DNA of 25,158 nucleotides from the NCBI GenBank assembly GCA_002343455.1, contig DDSR01000392.1:1-25158 (forward strand). Direction: 5' to 3'. The position numbers and the translations under genes were made by a program. A model generated the notes under the pieces. That model was not told where the DNA came from, ran no database searches, and worked only from the letters and a program-made list of their open reading frames with translations. Source of the DNA: Deltaproteobacteria bacterium UBA2385. GTDB lineage: Bacteria; Myxococcota_A; UBA796; UBA2385. Shown one piece after another: positions 1 through 6,637 of the stretch; within the stretch, counting starts at the first letter, position 1, and each line of letters opens with the position of its first letter.

Positions 1-574
1 GGAGTACGTCGCCCCCACCGCCGATGCGGTGCCCTCCGCGCCGGTCGAGGCGCCCCGCCCGCTGACGGTCGGCTCCCCCGGCGGCCCGCCGCCCCCCGTT
101 CCGCAGACCACCCAGGCCGACTGCGAGGTCCGGTACGACGCCCCCGTCCAGGGCGCCACCAGCGGCATCCTGCAGTGCGGGGGCTTCTTCGGCGGCACGA
201 CCGAGGGTGGCAGCAGCAGCTTCGGCGACGAGTTCTACCAGCGGGCCTTCTGCACGCCGGCCCGCCAGCGCTACGACCAGTCGCCCGAGGCCATCTACAG
301 CTTCGAGCTGCCGGCCAACAACCAGGCCACCATCACGCTGGACAGCCCCTGCGCCGATCTGGACATCGTGGCGATCGCCTGGGGGCTCGACGGCCTGCCC
401 GGCACCGCCCACGTCGGGCGGGTGCGGGAGTGCGAGATGGACACCAAGAGCGGCGGCGGGACGCTGACCCTCACCTCGGTCGACCGCGCCCAGACCTACC
501 TGATCGTGGTCGACGGCAAGGAGGGCCAGTCCGGCAACTTCAGCCTGAAGGCCGACTGCAAGACCTACCGCTAG
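1..574 (+). CDS. 3' part of a secreted protein with a PPC-like C-terminal beta domain
   Basis: The frame is open from base 2 and ends at TAG 572-574, so the gene starts left of the window; the in-frame GTG at 29 is probably internal. The visible part begins with a Pro/Ala/Gly-rich linker of about 35 residues. A domain of about 145 residues follows, with spaced cysteines (DCEV, LQCGG, FCTP, SPCAD, RECEM, ADCK). The segments YSFELPANN, ITLDSPCADLDIVA and YLIVVDGKEGQSGNFSL are typical of bacterial pre-peptidase C-terminal (PPC) type beta-sandwich domains, which usually sit at the end of exported proteins. The even cysteine count fits disulfides outside the cytoplasm. The catalytic or main domain, if any, lies outside the window, so the function cannot be named. 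It converges on the aconitase gene with only 24 bp between them. Confidence 0.7.
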   Translation, partial: EYVAPTADAVPSAPVEAPRPLTVGSPGGPPPPVPQTTQADCEVRYDAPVQGATSGILQCGGFFGGTTEGGSSSFGDEFYQRAFCTPARQRYDQSPEAIYSFELPANNQATITLDSPCADLDIVAIAWGLDGLPGTAHVGRVRECEMDTKSGGGTLTLTSVDRAQTYLIVVDGKEGQSGNFSLKADCKTYR

Positions 575-598
575 GGCAGGCCCCCGCCAGCGAGGCCC

Positions 599-2896
599 TC
601 AGACCGCCCCGCCCTCGCTGCGGATCTTGTTGATCGCGCTGCCGGCCTTGAACCAGGCGAATTGCTCGGCCGAGAAGGTGTTCCTGGTGGCGATGCGCTC
701 GACGCTGCCGTCGGCGTGGTGCAGGACCACGGTCGGACTGCCCCCCTGCTCGATGGCGCCGATGTCCACGATGTCGACCACGTCGTCGCCCTGGATCCGC
801 TCGTAGTCGGCCGGGTCGGCGAAGGTCAGCGGCAGCAGGCCCTGCTTCTTGAGGTTGGTCTCGTGGATGCGGGCGAAGCCGCGCACCAGGACCGCCCGGC
901 CGCCCATATGACGCGGCTCCATCGCGGCGTGCTCACGGCTGCTGCCTTCCCCGTAGTTCTCGTCGCCGACGATCAGCCAGCCCTGCCCGGCTGCCCGGTA
1001 GGCCCGGGCGATGTCCGGGTGGCTGGCGCGCTCGCCGGTCAGGAAGTTGACCCCCTGACCGAACTCCCCCGTCAGGGCGTTGTGGGCCCCCAGCATCAGG
1101 TTGCCCGAGATGTTGGTCAGGTGGCCGCGGTACTTCAGCCAGGGCCCGGCGGCCGAGATGTGGTCGGTCGTGCACTTGCCCATCGCCTTGACCAGGATGC
1201 GCAGCCCCGTGATGTCCTGCCCGTCCCAGGGCGTGAAGGCCGTCAGCCGCTCCAGCCGATCGCTGGTAGCGCCGATGATCACGTCGGCCAGCCGACGCTG
1301 CTCGACCGGCAGCGGCTGGACGAAGCCGTCGTAGGCCGTGACGAAGCCGTTCTTGGGCAGCTCCTCCCCCTGGGGAGCCTGCAGCATGAAGGGCTGGCCG
1401 ACCAGGTCCTGCAAGCTGTCCCGCTCGGGATCGAAGCCGAGATCCCCGGCCAGGGCCGCCGCCGTCACGATCTCGGGCGAGGCGATGAAGCTGAGGGTCT
1501 CGGGGTTGGCGTCGTTGCGGCCCCGGAAGTTGCGGTTGAAGGAGTTGAGGATGGTGTTGACCTGCCCCTTCTGCACGTCGTCGCGCTTCCACTGGCCGAT
1601 GCAGGGCCCGCAGGCGTTGGCCAGGACGACCCCGCCGATGGCCCGCAGATCGTCGGCCAGCCCGTCCCGCTCGATGGTCTCCATGATCACATCGCTGCCG
1701 GGGCTGACCATGAAGCCCGTCTTGGCCTTGATGCCCCGGGCGCTGGCCTGGCGGGCCACCGCCGCAGCGCGGGTGATGTCCTCGTAGGAGGAGTTGGTGC
1801 AGGAGCCGATCAGGGCCTGGCTCAGCGTCCGGCTCCAGCCGTTGCGGTCCGCCTCGGCGCCCAGCTCGGAGAGGGGTCGGCCCAGGTCGGGCGTGTGGGG
1901 CCCGACCACGCGCGGGCCCAGCGTGTCCAGGTCGATCTCGATCACCCGGTCGTAGACCGCCTCGGGGTTGGCGTAGACCTCGTCGTCGGCCCGCAGCTCG
2001 GCGGCGTGCTTGTCGGCCAGGTCGGCCACCGCCCCCCGCCCCGTCGCCCGCAGGTAGCGGCCCATCGCCTCGTCGTAGGGGAACAAGCTGGTCGTCGCGC
2101 CGTGCTCGGCGCCCATGTTGCAGATGGTGCCCTTGCCCGTCGCCGAGATGCTGGCGCAGCCGGGCCCGAAGTACTCGACGATGCTGTTGGTGCCGCCCTT
2201 GACGGTCAGCAGCTCGCAGACCCGCAGGATGACGTCCTTGGGGCTGGCCCAGCCCTTCAGGCTGCCGGTCAGCTTCACGCCGATGAAGCCGGGGTTGAGG
2301 ACCTCCCAGGGCAGGCCCACCATCGCGTCCACCGCGTCCGCGCCGCCCACGCCGACGGCGATCATGCCCAATCCACCGGCGTTGGGGGTGTGGCTGTCCG
2401 TGCCGATCATCAGCCCGCCGGGGAAGGCGTAGTTCTCAAGCACGACCTGGTGGATGATGCCCGAGCCCGGCTTCCAGAAGCCCAGCCCGTAGCGCGCGCT
2501 GACGCTGCGCAAGAAGGCGTAGACCTCGTTGTTGACCATCAGGGCCTGGTCCATGTCCTCTTCCCGGCCCTTGTAGGCCTGGATGAGGTGGTCGCAGTGC
2601 ACCGTGCTGGGCACCGCCACCTCGTCCTTGTCCGCGGTCATGAACTGCAGGAGCGCCATCTGGGCGGTCGCGTCCTGCATCGCCACCCGGTCCACCCGCA
2701 GGTCGAGGAAGCTCTTGCGCCGCTGGAAGGCCGCCGTTTCCGGCAGGTCCAGGTGGGCGAAGAGGATCTTCTCCCCCAGGGTGAGGCCTCGGCCCAGGCG
2801 GCGGCGGCCGATCTCATGGCGCATGGCCTGGCGGGAGTAGAGGGCCTGGATGGCGGCGACATCGACGAAGGGATTGACAGACACGAAGGGCTCCAT
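599..2896 (-). CDS. acn: Aconitate hydratase, mitochondrial-type
   Basis: This is the TCA-cycle enzyme that interconverts citrate and isocitrate through a cytoplasmic [4Fe-4S] cluster. The protein has 765 residues, matching the mitochondrial-type aconitase family rather than the roughly 890-residue AcnA or AcnB forms. Cluster ligands are visible as C366 (LIGSCTNSS) and C429/C432 (NACGPCIGQW). The substrate-loop motif GTDSHTPNAGGLG (about 165-177) and the swivel-domain motif GEGSSREHAA near the C terminus are both present. The ATG at 2896 is preceded by an AAGGGGG element about 10 nt upstream on the minus strand. The gene stands alone on its strand and converges with the PPC-domain gene. About 120 bp separate it from the divergent genes starting at 3020. 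No break or missing key residue was seen, and the identification is secure at family level. Confidence 0.96.
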   Translation of the reverse strand: MEPFVSVNPFVDVAAIQALYSRQAMRHEIGRRRLGRGLTLGEKILFAHLDLPETAAFQRRKSFLDLRVDRVAMQDATAQMALLQFMTADKDEVAVPSTVHCDHLIQAYKGREEDMDQALMVNNEVYAFLRSVSARYGLGFWKPGSGIIHQVVLENYAFPGGLMIGTDSHTPNAGGLGMIAVGVGGADAVDAMVGLPWEVLNPGFIGVKLTGSLKGWASPKDVILRVCELLTVKGGTNSIVEYFGPGCASISATGKGTICNMGAEHGATTSLFPYDEAMGRYLRATGRGAVADLADKHAAELRADDEVYANPEAVYDRVIEIDLDTLGPRVVGPHTPDLGRPLSELGAEADRNGWSRTLSQALIGSCTNSSYEDITRAAAVARQASARGIKAKTGFMVSPGSDVIMETIERDGLADDLRAIGGVVLANACGPCIGQWKRDDVQKGQVNTILNSFNRNFRGRNDANPETLSFIASPEIVTAAALAGDLGFDPERDSLQDLVGQPFMLQAPQGEELPKNGFVTAYDGFVQPLPVEQRRLADVIIGATSDRLERLTAFTPWDGQDITGLRILVKAMGKCTTDHISAAGPWLKYRGHLTNISGNLMLGAHNALTGEFGQGVNFLTGERASHPDIARAYRAAGQGWLIVGDENYGEGSSREHAAMEPRHMGGRAVLVRGFARIHETNLKKQGLLPLTFADPADYERIQGDDVVDIVDIGAIEQGGSPTVVLHHADGSVERIATRNTFSAEQFAWFKAGSAINKIRSEGGAV

Positions 2897-3019
2897 GGTG
2901 CGTGAGCCCCCTTAACGAGGCCGGCCGCCCGGAGGAAAGAACTCGCTGACCTCCCTTTGACGTAGAAACCCAGCGGACGGCCGCGGTCGCCTGTACTCTG
3001 GGCCTCAAGGGGTATCCCC

Positions 3020-3202
3020 ATGGCACGGCTCGGTCCCACCCGCTCATCCCAGGTCTGCTCGCCGGCTCCCCCCCGGGAGCCCCGGCGGCAGCCCTCTCTC
3101 CGCCTGCTCCCCGCCGAGCCCGACGAGCGCCCGTACGAGGACTCCCCGGTCGAAGCCGAGCTGCTCGTCGCCCTGGCCCGGCAGGTCCTAGGCGCCCGCT
3201 GA
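3020..3202 (+). CDS. Small hypothetical protein (60 aa)
   Basis: This short frame starts at ATG 3020 with an AAGGGG element 7 nt upstream and ends at TGA 3200-3202, 22 nt before the antiporter gene. The first half of the product is Pro/Arg/Ser-rich and looks disordered. The second half (about 36-60) is acidic, then a plausible amphipathic helix ending VALARQVLGAR. No family is recognised. Third codon positions are GC-rich as in the real genes, but this genome produces long spurious frames easily, so codon bias is weak support. It would be the leader gene of a two-gene unit with the antiporter. Alternatively, the region may simply be untranslated leader. Confidence 0.4.
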   Translation: MARLGPTRSSQVCSPAPPREPRRQPSLRLLPAEPDERPYEDSPVEAELLVALARQVLGAR

Positions 3203-3203
3203 C

Positions 3204-3221
3204 CCGAGCGGATACGCTCGG
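3204..3221 (+). repeat. Hairpin between small ORF and antiporter start
   Basis: CCGAGCG and CGCTCGG form a perfect 7-bp stem around a GATA tetraloop. The hairpin ends 3 nt before the ATG at 3225 and starts just after the small ORF's stop. No T-tract follows, so it is not a standard intrinsic terminator. Its position would place the ribosome-binding region of the antiporter mRNA in a stem, and no separate Shine-Dalgarno sequence is visible there. Translational control is an inference. Confidence 0.5.
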
Positions 3222-3224
3222 AAG

Positions 3225-4286
3225 ATGCACGGGGAGCTTGAAATCGTCGCCCGCATGGGCTTCATCTTCGCGGCCGCCGTCGTCCTGGCGCTGGTCCTCT
3301 CGCGGCTGCGCCTGCCCCCGGTGCTCGGCTACCTCCTCGCCGGACTCGTGCTCGGCCCCGACGCCCTGGGGCTGGTCGAGCGGGACGCCAGCGTCGAGGT
3401 CATGGCTGAGATCGGCGTCACCCTCCTGCTGTTCACCATCGGCCTGGAGTTCTCGACCGGCGAGCTGCTGCGCTCCTGGCGAGCCGTCCTGCTGGCGGGC
3501 TCCATGCAGGTCGTCCTCACGACCGGCGTGGTCTTCGTCGCCGCGCTGATCTTCGGGCGCAGCCCCGAGTCGGCCCTGGCCTGGGGCTTCATGATCGCCC
3601 TCTCCTCGACCGCGGTCATCCTTCGCCTGCTCGACGCGCGCGGCGTGACCCGCGCCCCGCACGGTCGCCTCGCCATCGGGGTGTTGATCTTCCAGGACCT
3701 CTGCATCGTGCCGATGATGCTGGCCCTCCCCCTGCTGGGGCCCTCCGGCGGAGACGCCGGGAGCCTCGGCGGGGTCTTGCTCCGCGCCGTGGGCGTCGTC
3801 GTCCTGACCCTGCTGCTGGGCCGCTGGGTCGCGCCCTGGGCCTTCACCCTGGTGGCCCGCAACAAGGACCGCGAGATCTTCCTGCTGGCCGTGCTGGCCG
3901 TCGCCTCTCTCGTCGCCATGGCCACGGCCGTCGCGGGCCTCTCCCTGGCCCTCGGCGCCTTCCTCGCCGGCATGGTCCTGGCCGACACCCGCTACTCGCA
4001 CCAGGCCCTGGCCGAGGTGCTGCCCCTGCGCACCGTGACGATGTGCATCTTCTTCGTCTCCATCGGCATGCTGGTCGACCTCCAGCTCCTGATGACCCAC
4101 CCGGTCCTGGTCTTCGCCTTCGTGACCGTCGCCATCGTCATCAAGGCCCAGGTCACCTTCGGGGTCGGCCTCCTGCTCCGCTTTCCGGTCCAGGTCGCCG
4201 CCACCGCCGCCCTCGCCCTGGCCCAGGTCGGCGAGTTCTCCCTGGTCCTGGCCCAGGAGTCCGTCCGCGTCGGGCTGATCGACTAG
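3225..4286 (+). CDS. CPA2/Kef-type cation:proton antiporter, membrane domain, ended by an in-frame TAG
   Basis: The 353-residue product is the integral-membrane half of a monovalent cation:proton antiporter of the CPA2 (KefB/KefC) family. About a dozen hydrophobic helices are visible. Family hallmarks include LPPVLGYLLAGLVLGP (about 29-44), LLLFTIGLEFS (about 69-79), the conserved SSTAVILRLL segment (about 127-136), LIFQDLCIVP (about 154-163) and LALGAFLAGMVLADT (about 241-255). Family members normally continue into a cytoplasmic RCK/TrkA-N domain. Here TAG 4284-4286 stops the frame in the last membrane segment, while the same frame continues downstream with the expected sequence. The antiporter is therefore either truncated, a pseudogene, read through, or affected by a single-base sequence error. 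The start at 3225 matches the family's N terminus; ATG 3255 is an alternative. Confidence 0.88.
   Translation: MHGELEIVARMGFIFAAAVVLALVLSRLRLPPVLGYLLAGLVLGPDALGLVERDASVEVMAEIGVTLLLFTIGLEFSTGELLRSWRAVLLAGSMQVVLTTGVVFVAALIFGRSPESALAWGFMIALSSTAVILRLLDARGVTRAPHGRLAIGVLIFQDLCIVPMMLALPLLGPSGGDAGSLGGVLLRAVGVVVLTLLLGRWVAPWAFTLVARNKDREIFLLAVLAVASLVAMATAVAGLSLALGAFLAGMVLADTRYSHQALAEVLPLRTVTMCIFFVSIGMLVDLQLLMTHPVLVFAFVTVAIVIKAQVTFGVGLLLRFPVQVAATAALALAQVGEFSLVLAQESVRVGLID
4284..4286 (+). other. In-frame amber codon interrupting the antiporter frame
   Basis: TAG 4284-4286 lies in frame between VRVGLID and TERQLFLITAVLS, and no frame change occurs on either side. The full frame 3225-4961 would code for about 578 residues, a normal length for an antiporter with an RCK domain. 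TAG also serves as an ordinary stop elsewhere in the window (572, 15427, 22392), so there is no sign of a reassigned code. A substitution from a codon such as AAG, CAG, GAG or TAC would explain it. Confidence 0.9.
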
Positions 4287-4304
4287 ACCGAGCGGCAGCT
4301 CTTC

Positions 4305-4961
4305 TTGATCACCGCCGTCCTCAGCATCGCCGTGGCCCCTGTGGTCGTGATGCAGGCCCCGCGGCTCGTGGCCGGCGCGCCGGGCCTCGCCCCCCTCGAG
4401 CGCCTGCTCGATGGACACGACACCCCGCCGGTCCAGGACGCGCCCGTCGACATGCAGGACCACGTCATCGTCGCCGGCCTCGGCGTCGGCGGCAGCATCG
4501 TCGTCAAGGCCCTCGAGGCCGCCGGCGTGCCCGCGCTCCTGGTCGACCTCCAGCCCGCGACCCTGACCCGCCAGGCCCGCCTTGGCCGCAAGGTCGTCTA
4601 CGGCGACATCACCAGCCCCGAGGTCCAGCACATCGCCGGCATCGGCAGCGCGCGCGCCCTGGTCCTGGTGATCTCCGATCTTCGGGCCAGCCACCGGGCG
4701 CTGGAGGTGGCCCGCGAGCTTCGGCCCACCATCCCCATCCTCATCTGGACCCGCTACGCCTCCGAGGAAGGTGCCGAGCGAGGCAAGGGCGTGCGCGTCG
4801 TCAGCGAGGAGTTCGCCGCGGCGATGGGCCTCTGCCGGATGCTGCTGCCGCTGGTGACCGACAAGGACCTCGACGCCGTGCTCGCCCCGATCCTGCGCGA
4901 GCACCAGAGCCTGGGCGCCGGGGACGAAGATCACCTCGACGCGCCCGTCGCCCGGGCCTGA
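4305..4961 (+). CDS. RCK/TrkA-N domain, C-terminal half of the interrupted antiporter
   Basis: This stretch is in the same frame as the preceding membrane domain and begins with the rest of the last transmembrane helix (ITAVLSIAVAPVVVM). A Rossmann-type RCK/TrkA-N domain follows from about residue 51: DHVIVAGLGVGGSIV carries the GxGxxG dinucleotide loop, and LLVDLQ ends the second strand with its acidic residue. In KefB/KefC-type proteins this domain gates the transporter by binding NAD(H) or other ligands in the cytoplasm. The frame could start separately at TTG 4305, ATG 4350 or ATG 4452. The last would give a free soluble regulatory domain starting MQDHVIV. No good ribosome-binding site supports any of them, so I read it as the severed half of one gene. 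It ends 3 bp before the convergent NlpC/P60-like gene. Confidence 0.8.
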   Translation: MITAVLSIAVAPVVVMQAPRLVAGAPGLAPLERLLDGHDTPPVQDAPVDMQDHVIVAGLGVGGSIVVKALEAAGVPALLVDLQPATLTRQARLGRKVVYGDITSPEVQHIAGIGSARALVLVISDLRASHRALEVARELRPTIPILIWTRYASEEGAERGKGVRVVSEEFAAAMGLCRMLLPLVTDKDLDAVLAPILREHQSLGAGDEDHLDAPVARA

Positions 4962-4964
4962 GCC

Positions 4965-5741
4965 CTACAGCCCCGGCGTCCACCCGTCGCTGGCGTCCGC
5001 CAGCCCGTCGGCCAGGGCCGGAGCCGCCCGCGCGATGGCCGGGTGCGGATAGGCGATGGCGAAGAGGGCGTGGTCCCCGTTGCCCAGGGGCTGGTCCGAG
5101 TCGCGGCGGTGGTTGCTGGTGAAGCTGGCCACCTTGCCGGGCTGGCGGCCGTGGAAGAGGGTCAGGGCCTGCACGCGGCCGAGCTCGTCGCGCTGGACAT
5201 CGACCACGACGGCGGTGTGGATGATGTTGGCCACATCCCGGCGCCGCGGGCTGGTGTAGAAGGTGATCGCCCCGGGCACCAGCCAGCGGTCCAGATCTCC
5301 GAGCTCGGGGGTCGGGATCAGCAAGCCGTGGCCCTGGTACCAGGAGGCGAGGTCGCGCGCGGAGCGGGCCTCGACCGGCTCGGGCGCAAAGGACCCGTCG
5401 CAGCGGTCGCGCAGCCCCTCGAGCAGCCGATGCAGGATGCCCGAACAGTCCGAGAGCGGCTCGGCGTTGTAGCCGATGTGCTGGGTGGAGAGCTCCCAGG
5501 CGAGCTGGCTCATCACCTGCGTCGGGTCGATGGCCCCGTCGTCGCAGGCCGCGCCGGGATCCTCAGCCTGAACGACCTCGGGGAGGCCCACAGGCGCGCC
5601 CGACTCCACAGCCACCACAGCCTCCACCAGGGGCCGCTCGGCGCGCTGCGGAGCGTCGTTCAGGGCCAACGCGGCCAGCGAGATCCCGCCACCGAAACAG
5701 CTGATGAGGAAGAGGCTCGGTCGAAGCAGCGGCAACGGCAC
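4965..5741 (-). CDS. Exported NlpC/P60-like cysteine hydrolase
   Basis: The 258-residue product begins with a hydrophobic export signal (about residues 3-28). The region 91-200 has the pattern of an NlpC/P60 papain-like domain: SDCSGILHRLL with candidate nucleophile C99, LVPGAITFY in place of the usual 'GDLVFF' strand, IIHTAVVVDV with candidate base H175, and a possible third polar residue H197 in LFHGRQ. NlpC/P60 enzymes normally cut peptidoglycan stem peptides or related amides in the envelope. The match is at motif level only, and the long spacing between C99 and H175 is unusual. Two further cysteines (C66, C114) could form a disulfide. The start is GTG at 5741; the first in-frame ATG, at residue 78, would remove the signal, so GTG is preferred although its ribosome-binding site is weak. 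Confidence 0.6.
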   Translation of the reverse strand: MPLPLLRPSLFLISCFGGGISLAALALNDAPQRAERPLVEAVVAVESGAPVGLPEVVQAEDPGAACDDGAIDPTQVMSQLAWELSTQHIGYNAEPLSDCSGILHRLLEGLRDRCDGSFAPEPVEARSARDLASWYQGHGLLIPTPELGDLDRWLVPGAITFYTSPRRRDVANIIHTAVVVDVQRDELGRVQALTLFHGRQPGKVASFTSNHRRDSDQPLGNGDHALFAIAYPHPAIARAAPALADGLADASDGWTPGL

Positions 5742-5772
5742 TCCCGGAGAAGGACCGCATCCTACAGCGGGA

Positions 5773-5794
5773 GATCCCTCGCGGGTGAGGGATC
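5773..5794. repeat. Perfect 8-bp inverted repeat at the end of the 5793-6515 gene
   Basis: GATCCCTC and GAGGGATC flank a 6-nt loop (GCGGGT). The repeat overlaps the stop codon of the minus-strand gene ending at 5793 and lies in the 5' flank of the NlpC/P60-like gene. On the minus strand no T-run follows, so it is not a textbook intrinsic terminator. It could slow transcription between the two genes or protect the mRNA end. Confidence 0.45.
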
Positions 5795-6515
5795 ACGATT
5801 TTCGGGGCAATTTCTCGGCGGCCTGCACCAGGACCGTCCGCCCGTCGTAGACGATCATCTCGATGCCCACGCTGACCTTGGCGTACCAGGCCTCGGTGGC
5901 GTCGCGGATGGCACGCTGCAGGTCCGCCTGCTGCGGGAGCTCGTTCATGGTCCGCTGCCACTCCGCCGCGGCCTCGTCCAGCAGGCCTTCCAGGCGAGCC
6001 CCCAGGGCGCCGAAGCGCTGGCGCGGATCCCCCTCGCCAGGCAAGGCCTCCCACAAGGGCCCGATGTAGTCGGTCGACTTCGCCCAGCCCTCGGCCGTCT
6101 TGCGGCCCAGGCCCTGCAGGATCCGCAAGGATGGGGCCCAGGCGTCGGCCAGCCGTCCGCTGCGCAGGGCCGCCTGCGTCCCCTCGGTCACCGCCTGCCC
6201 GAAGGCATGCTTGGCGTCGTTCAGCGGCTGCTGGGTGGGCACCAGCGCGTCCGAGAGGCGCTCGGTCAGCTTGTTCTTGGCGGCGTTCTGGAGCCGGGGC
6301 TCCAGCGCCCGGGCGAGGTCGGTGATGCCGACCTCCCAGGCGCCGACCAGGCTGGCCCCGACGCGCTGGAAGGCGCTGTCGCCTTCTTCGGCGAGCACGG
6401 CAAAGGCGACGTCCCGGTGCGAGTCGAAGGCGTCGCCCACCGGACGGCCACCCGGACCCAGGCGCCCCCGTACTTTGCGGGCGAGTTGACGGAGGCGATC
6501 ACCGGGCATCGACAT
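5793..6515 (-). CDS. Unrecognised alpha-helical protein (240 aa)
   Basis: No family is recognised. The product is almost entirely amphipathic-helix sequence with many Ala, Leu, Glu, Arg and Gln, no cysteine and no signal peptide. It ends in the basic tail KLPRKS. A more beta-like stretch, VSVGIEMIVYDGRTVLVQAAEK, precedes the tail (quoted in two parts: VSVGIEMIVY and DGRTVLVQ). I chose ATG 6515 because GGAG (complement of 6521-6524) stands 5 nt upstream; a longer frame from GTG 6566 adds a GC-rich stretch without support. The gene is divergent from the membrane protein at 6638, with about 120 bp between them that must hold both promoters. No clear -35/-10 pair was found there. Its stop is followed by an 8-bp hairpin and then the NlpC/P60-like gene 51 bp downstream. 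Confidence 0.65.
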   Translation of the reverse strand: MSMPGDRLRQLARKVRGRLGPGGRPVGDAFDSHRDVAFAVLAEEGDSAFQRVGASLVGAWEVGITDLARALEPRLQNAAKNKLTERLSDALVPTQQPLNDAKHAFGQAVTEGTQAALRSGRLADAWAPSLRILQGLGRKTAEGWAKSTDYIGPLWEALPGEGDPRQRFGALGARLEGLLDEAAAEWQRTMNELPQQADLQRAIRDATEAWYAKVSVGIEMIVYDGRTVLVQAAEKLPRKS

Positions 6516-6637
6516 GGGGACTCCAAGGCTGCGGCCACCTAACGCCCTCCCCGCTCCCCGCAGCACCGGCCGACGAAGGCGCCTGCTCGTCCCCTTGCCC
6601 GCAGCACGATACCCGGCTCCGTCGCAGGGAAGCCCGA

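Noticed and set aside
662..2905. Plus-strand open frame of about 750 codons opposite aconitase
   Set aside because: It covers the secure aconitase gene almost exactly and has low-complexity Val/Gly/Asp/Arg composition; it is an antisense shadow.
2957..2962. TTGACG as a -35 element for the genes at 3020-4961
   Set aside because: No -10 like hexamer lies 16-18 bp downstream; the nearest AT-richer hexamer (TACTCT at 2994) is 31 bp away.
4284..4286. Amber codon as pyrrolysine or a reassigned codon
   Set aside because: TAG ends several normal genes here (572, 15427, 22392), and no pyrrolysine genes or special downstream structure are seen.
2814..4934. Minus-strand open frame of about 700 codons opposite the antiporter
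   Set aside because: The product is Gly/Asp/Gln/Glu/His repeat-like antisense of membrane-protein codons; the plus-strand antiporter motifs are unambiguous.
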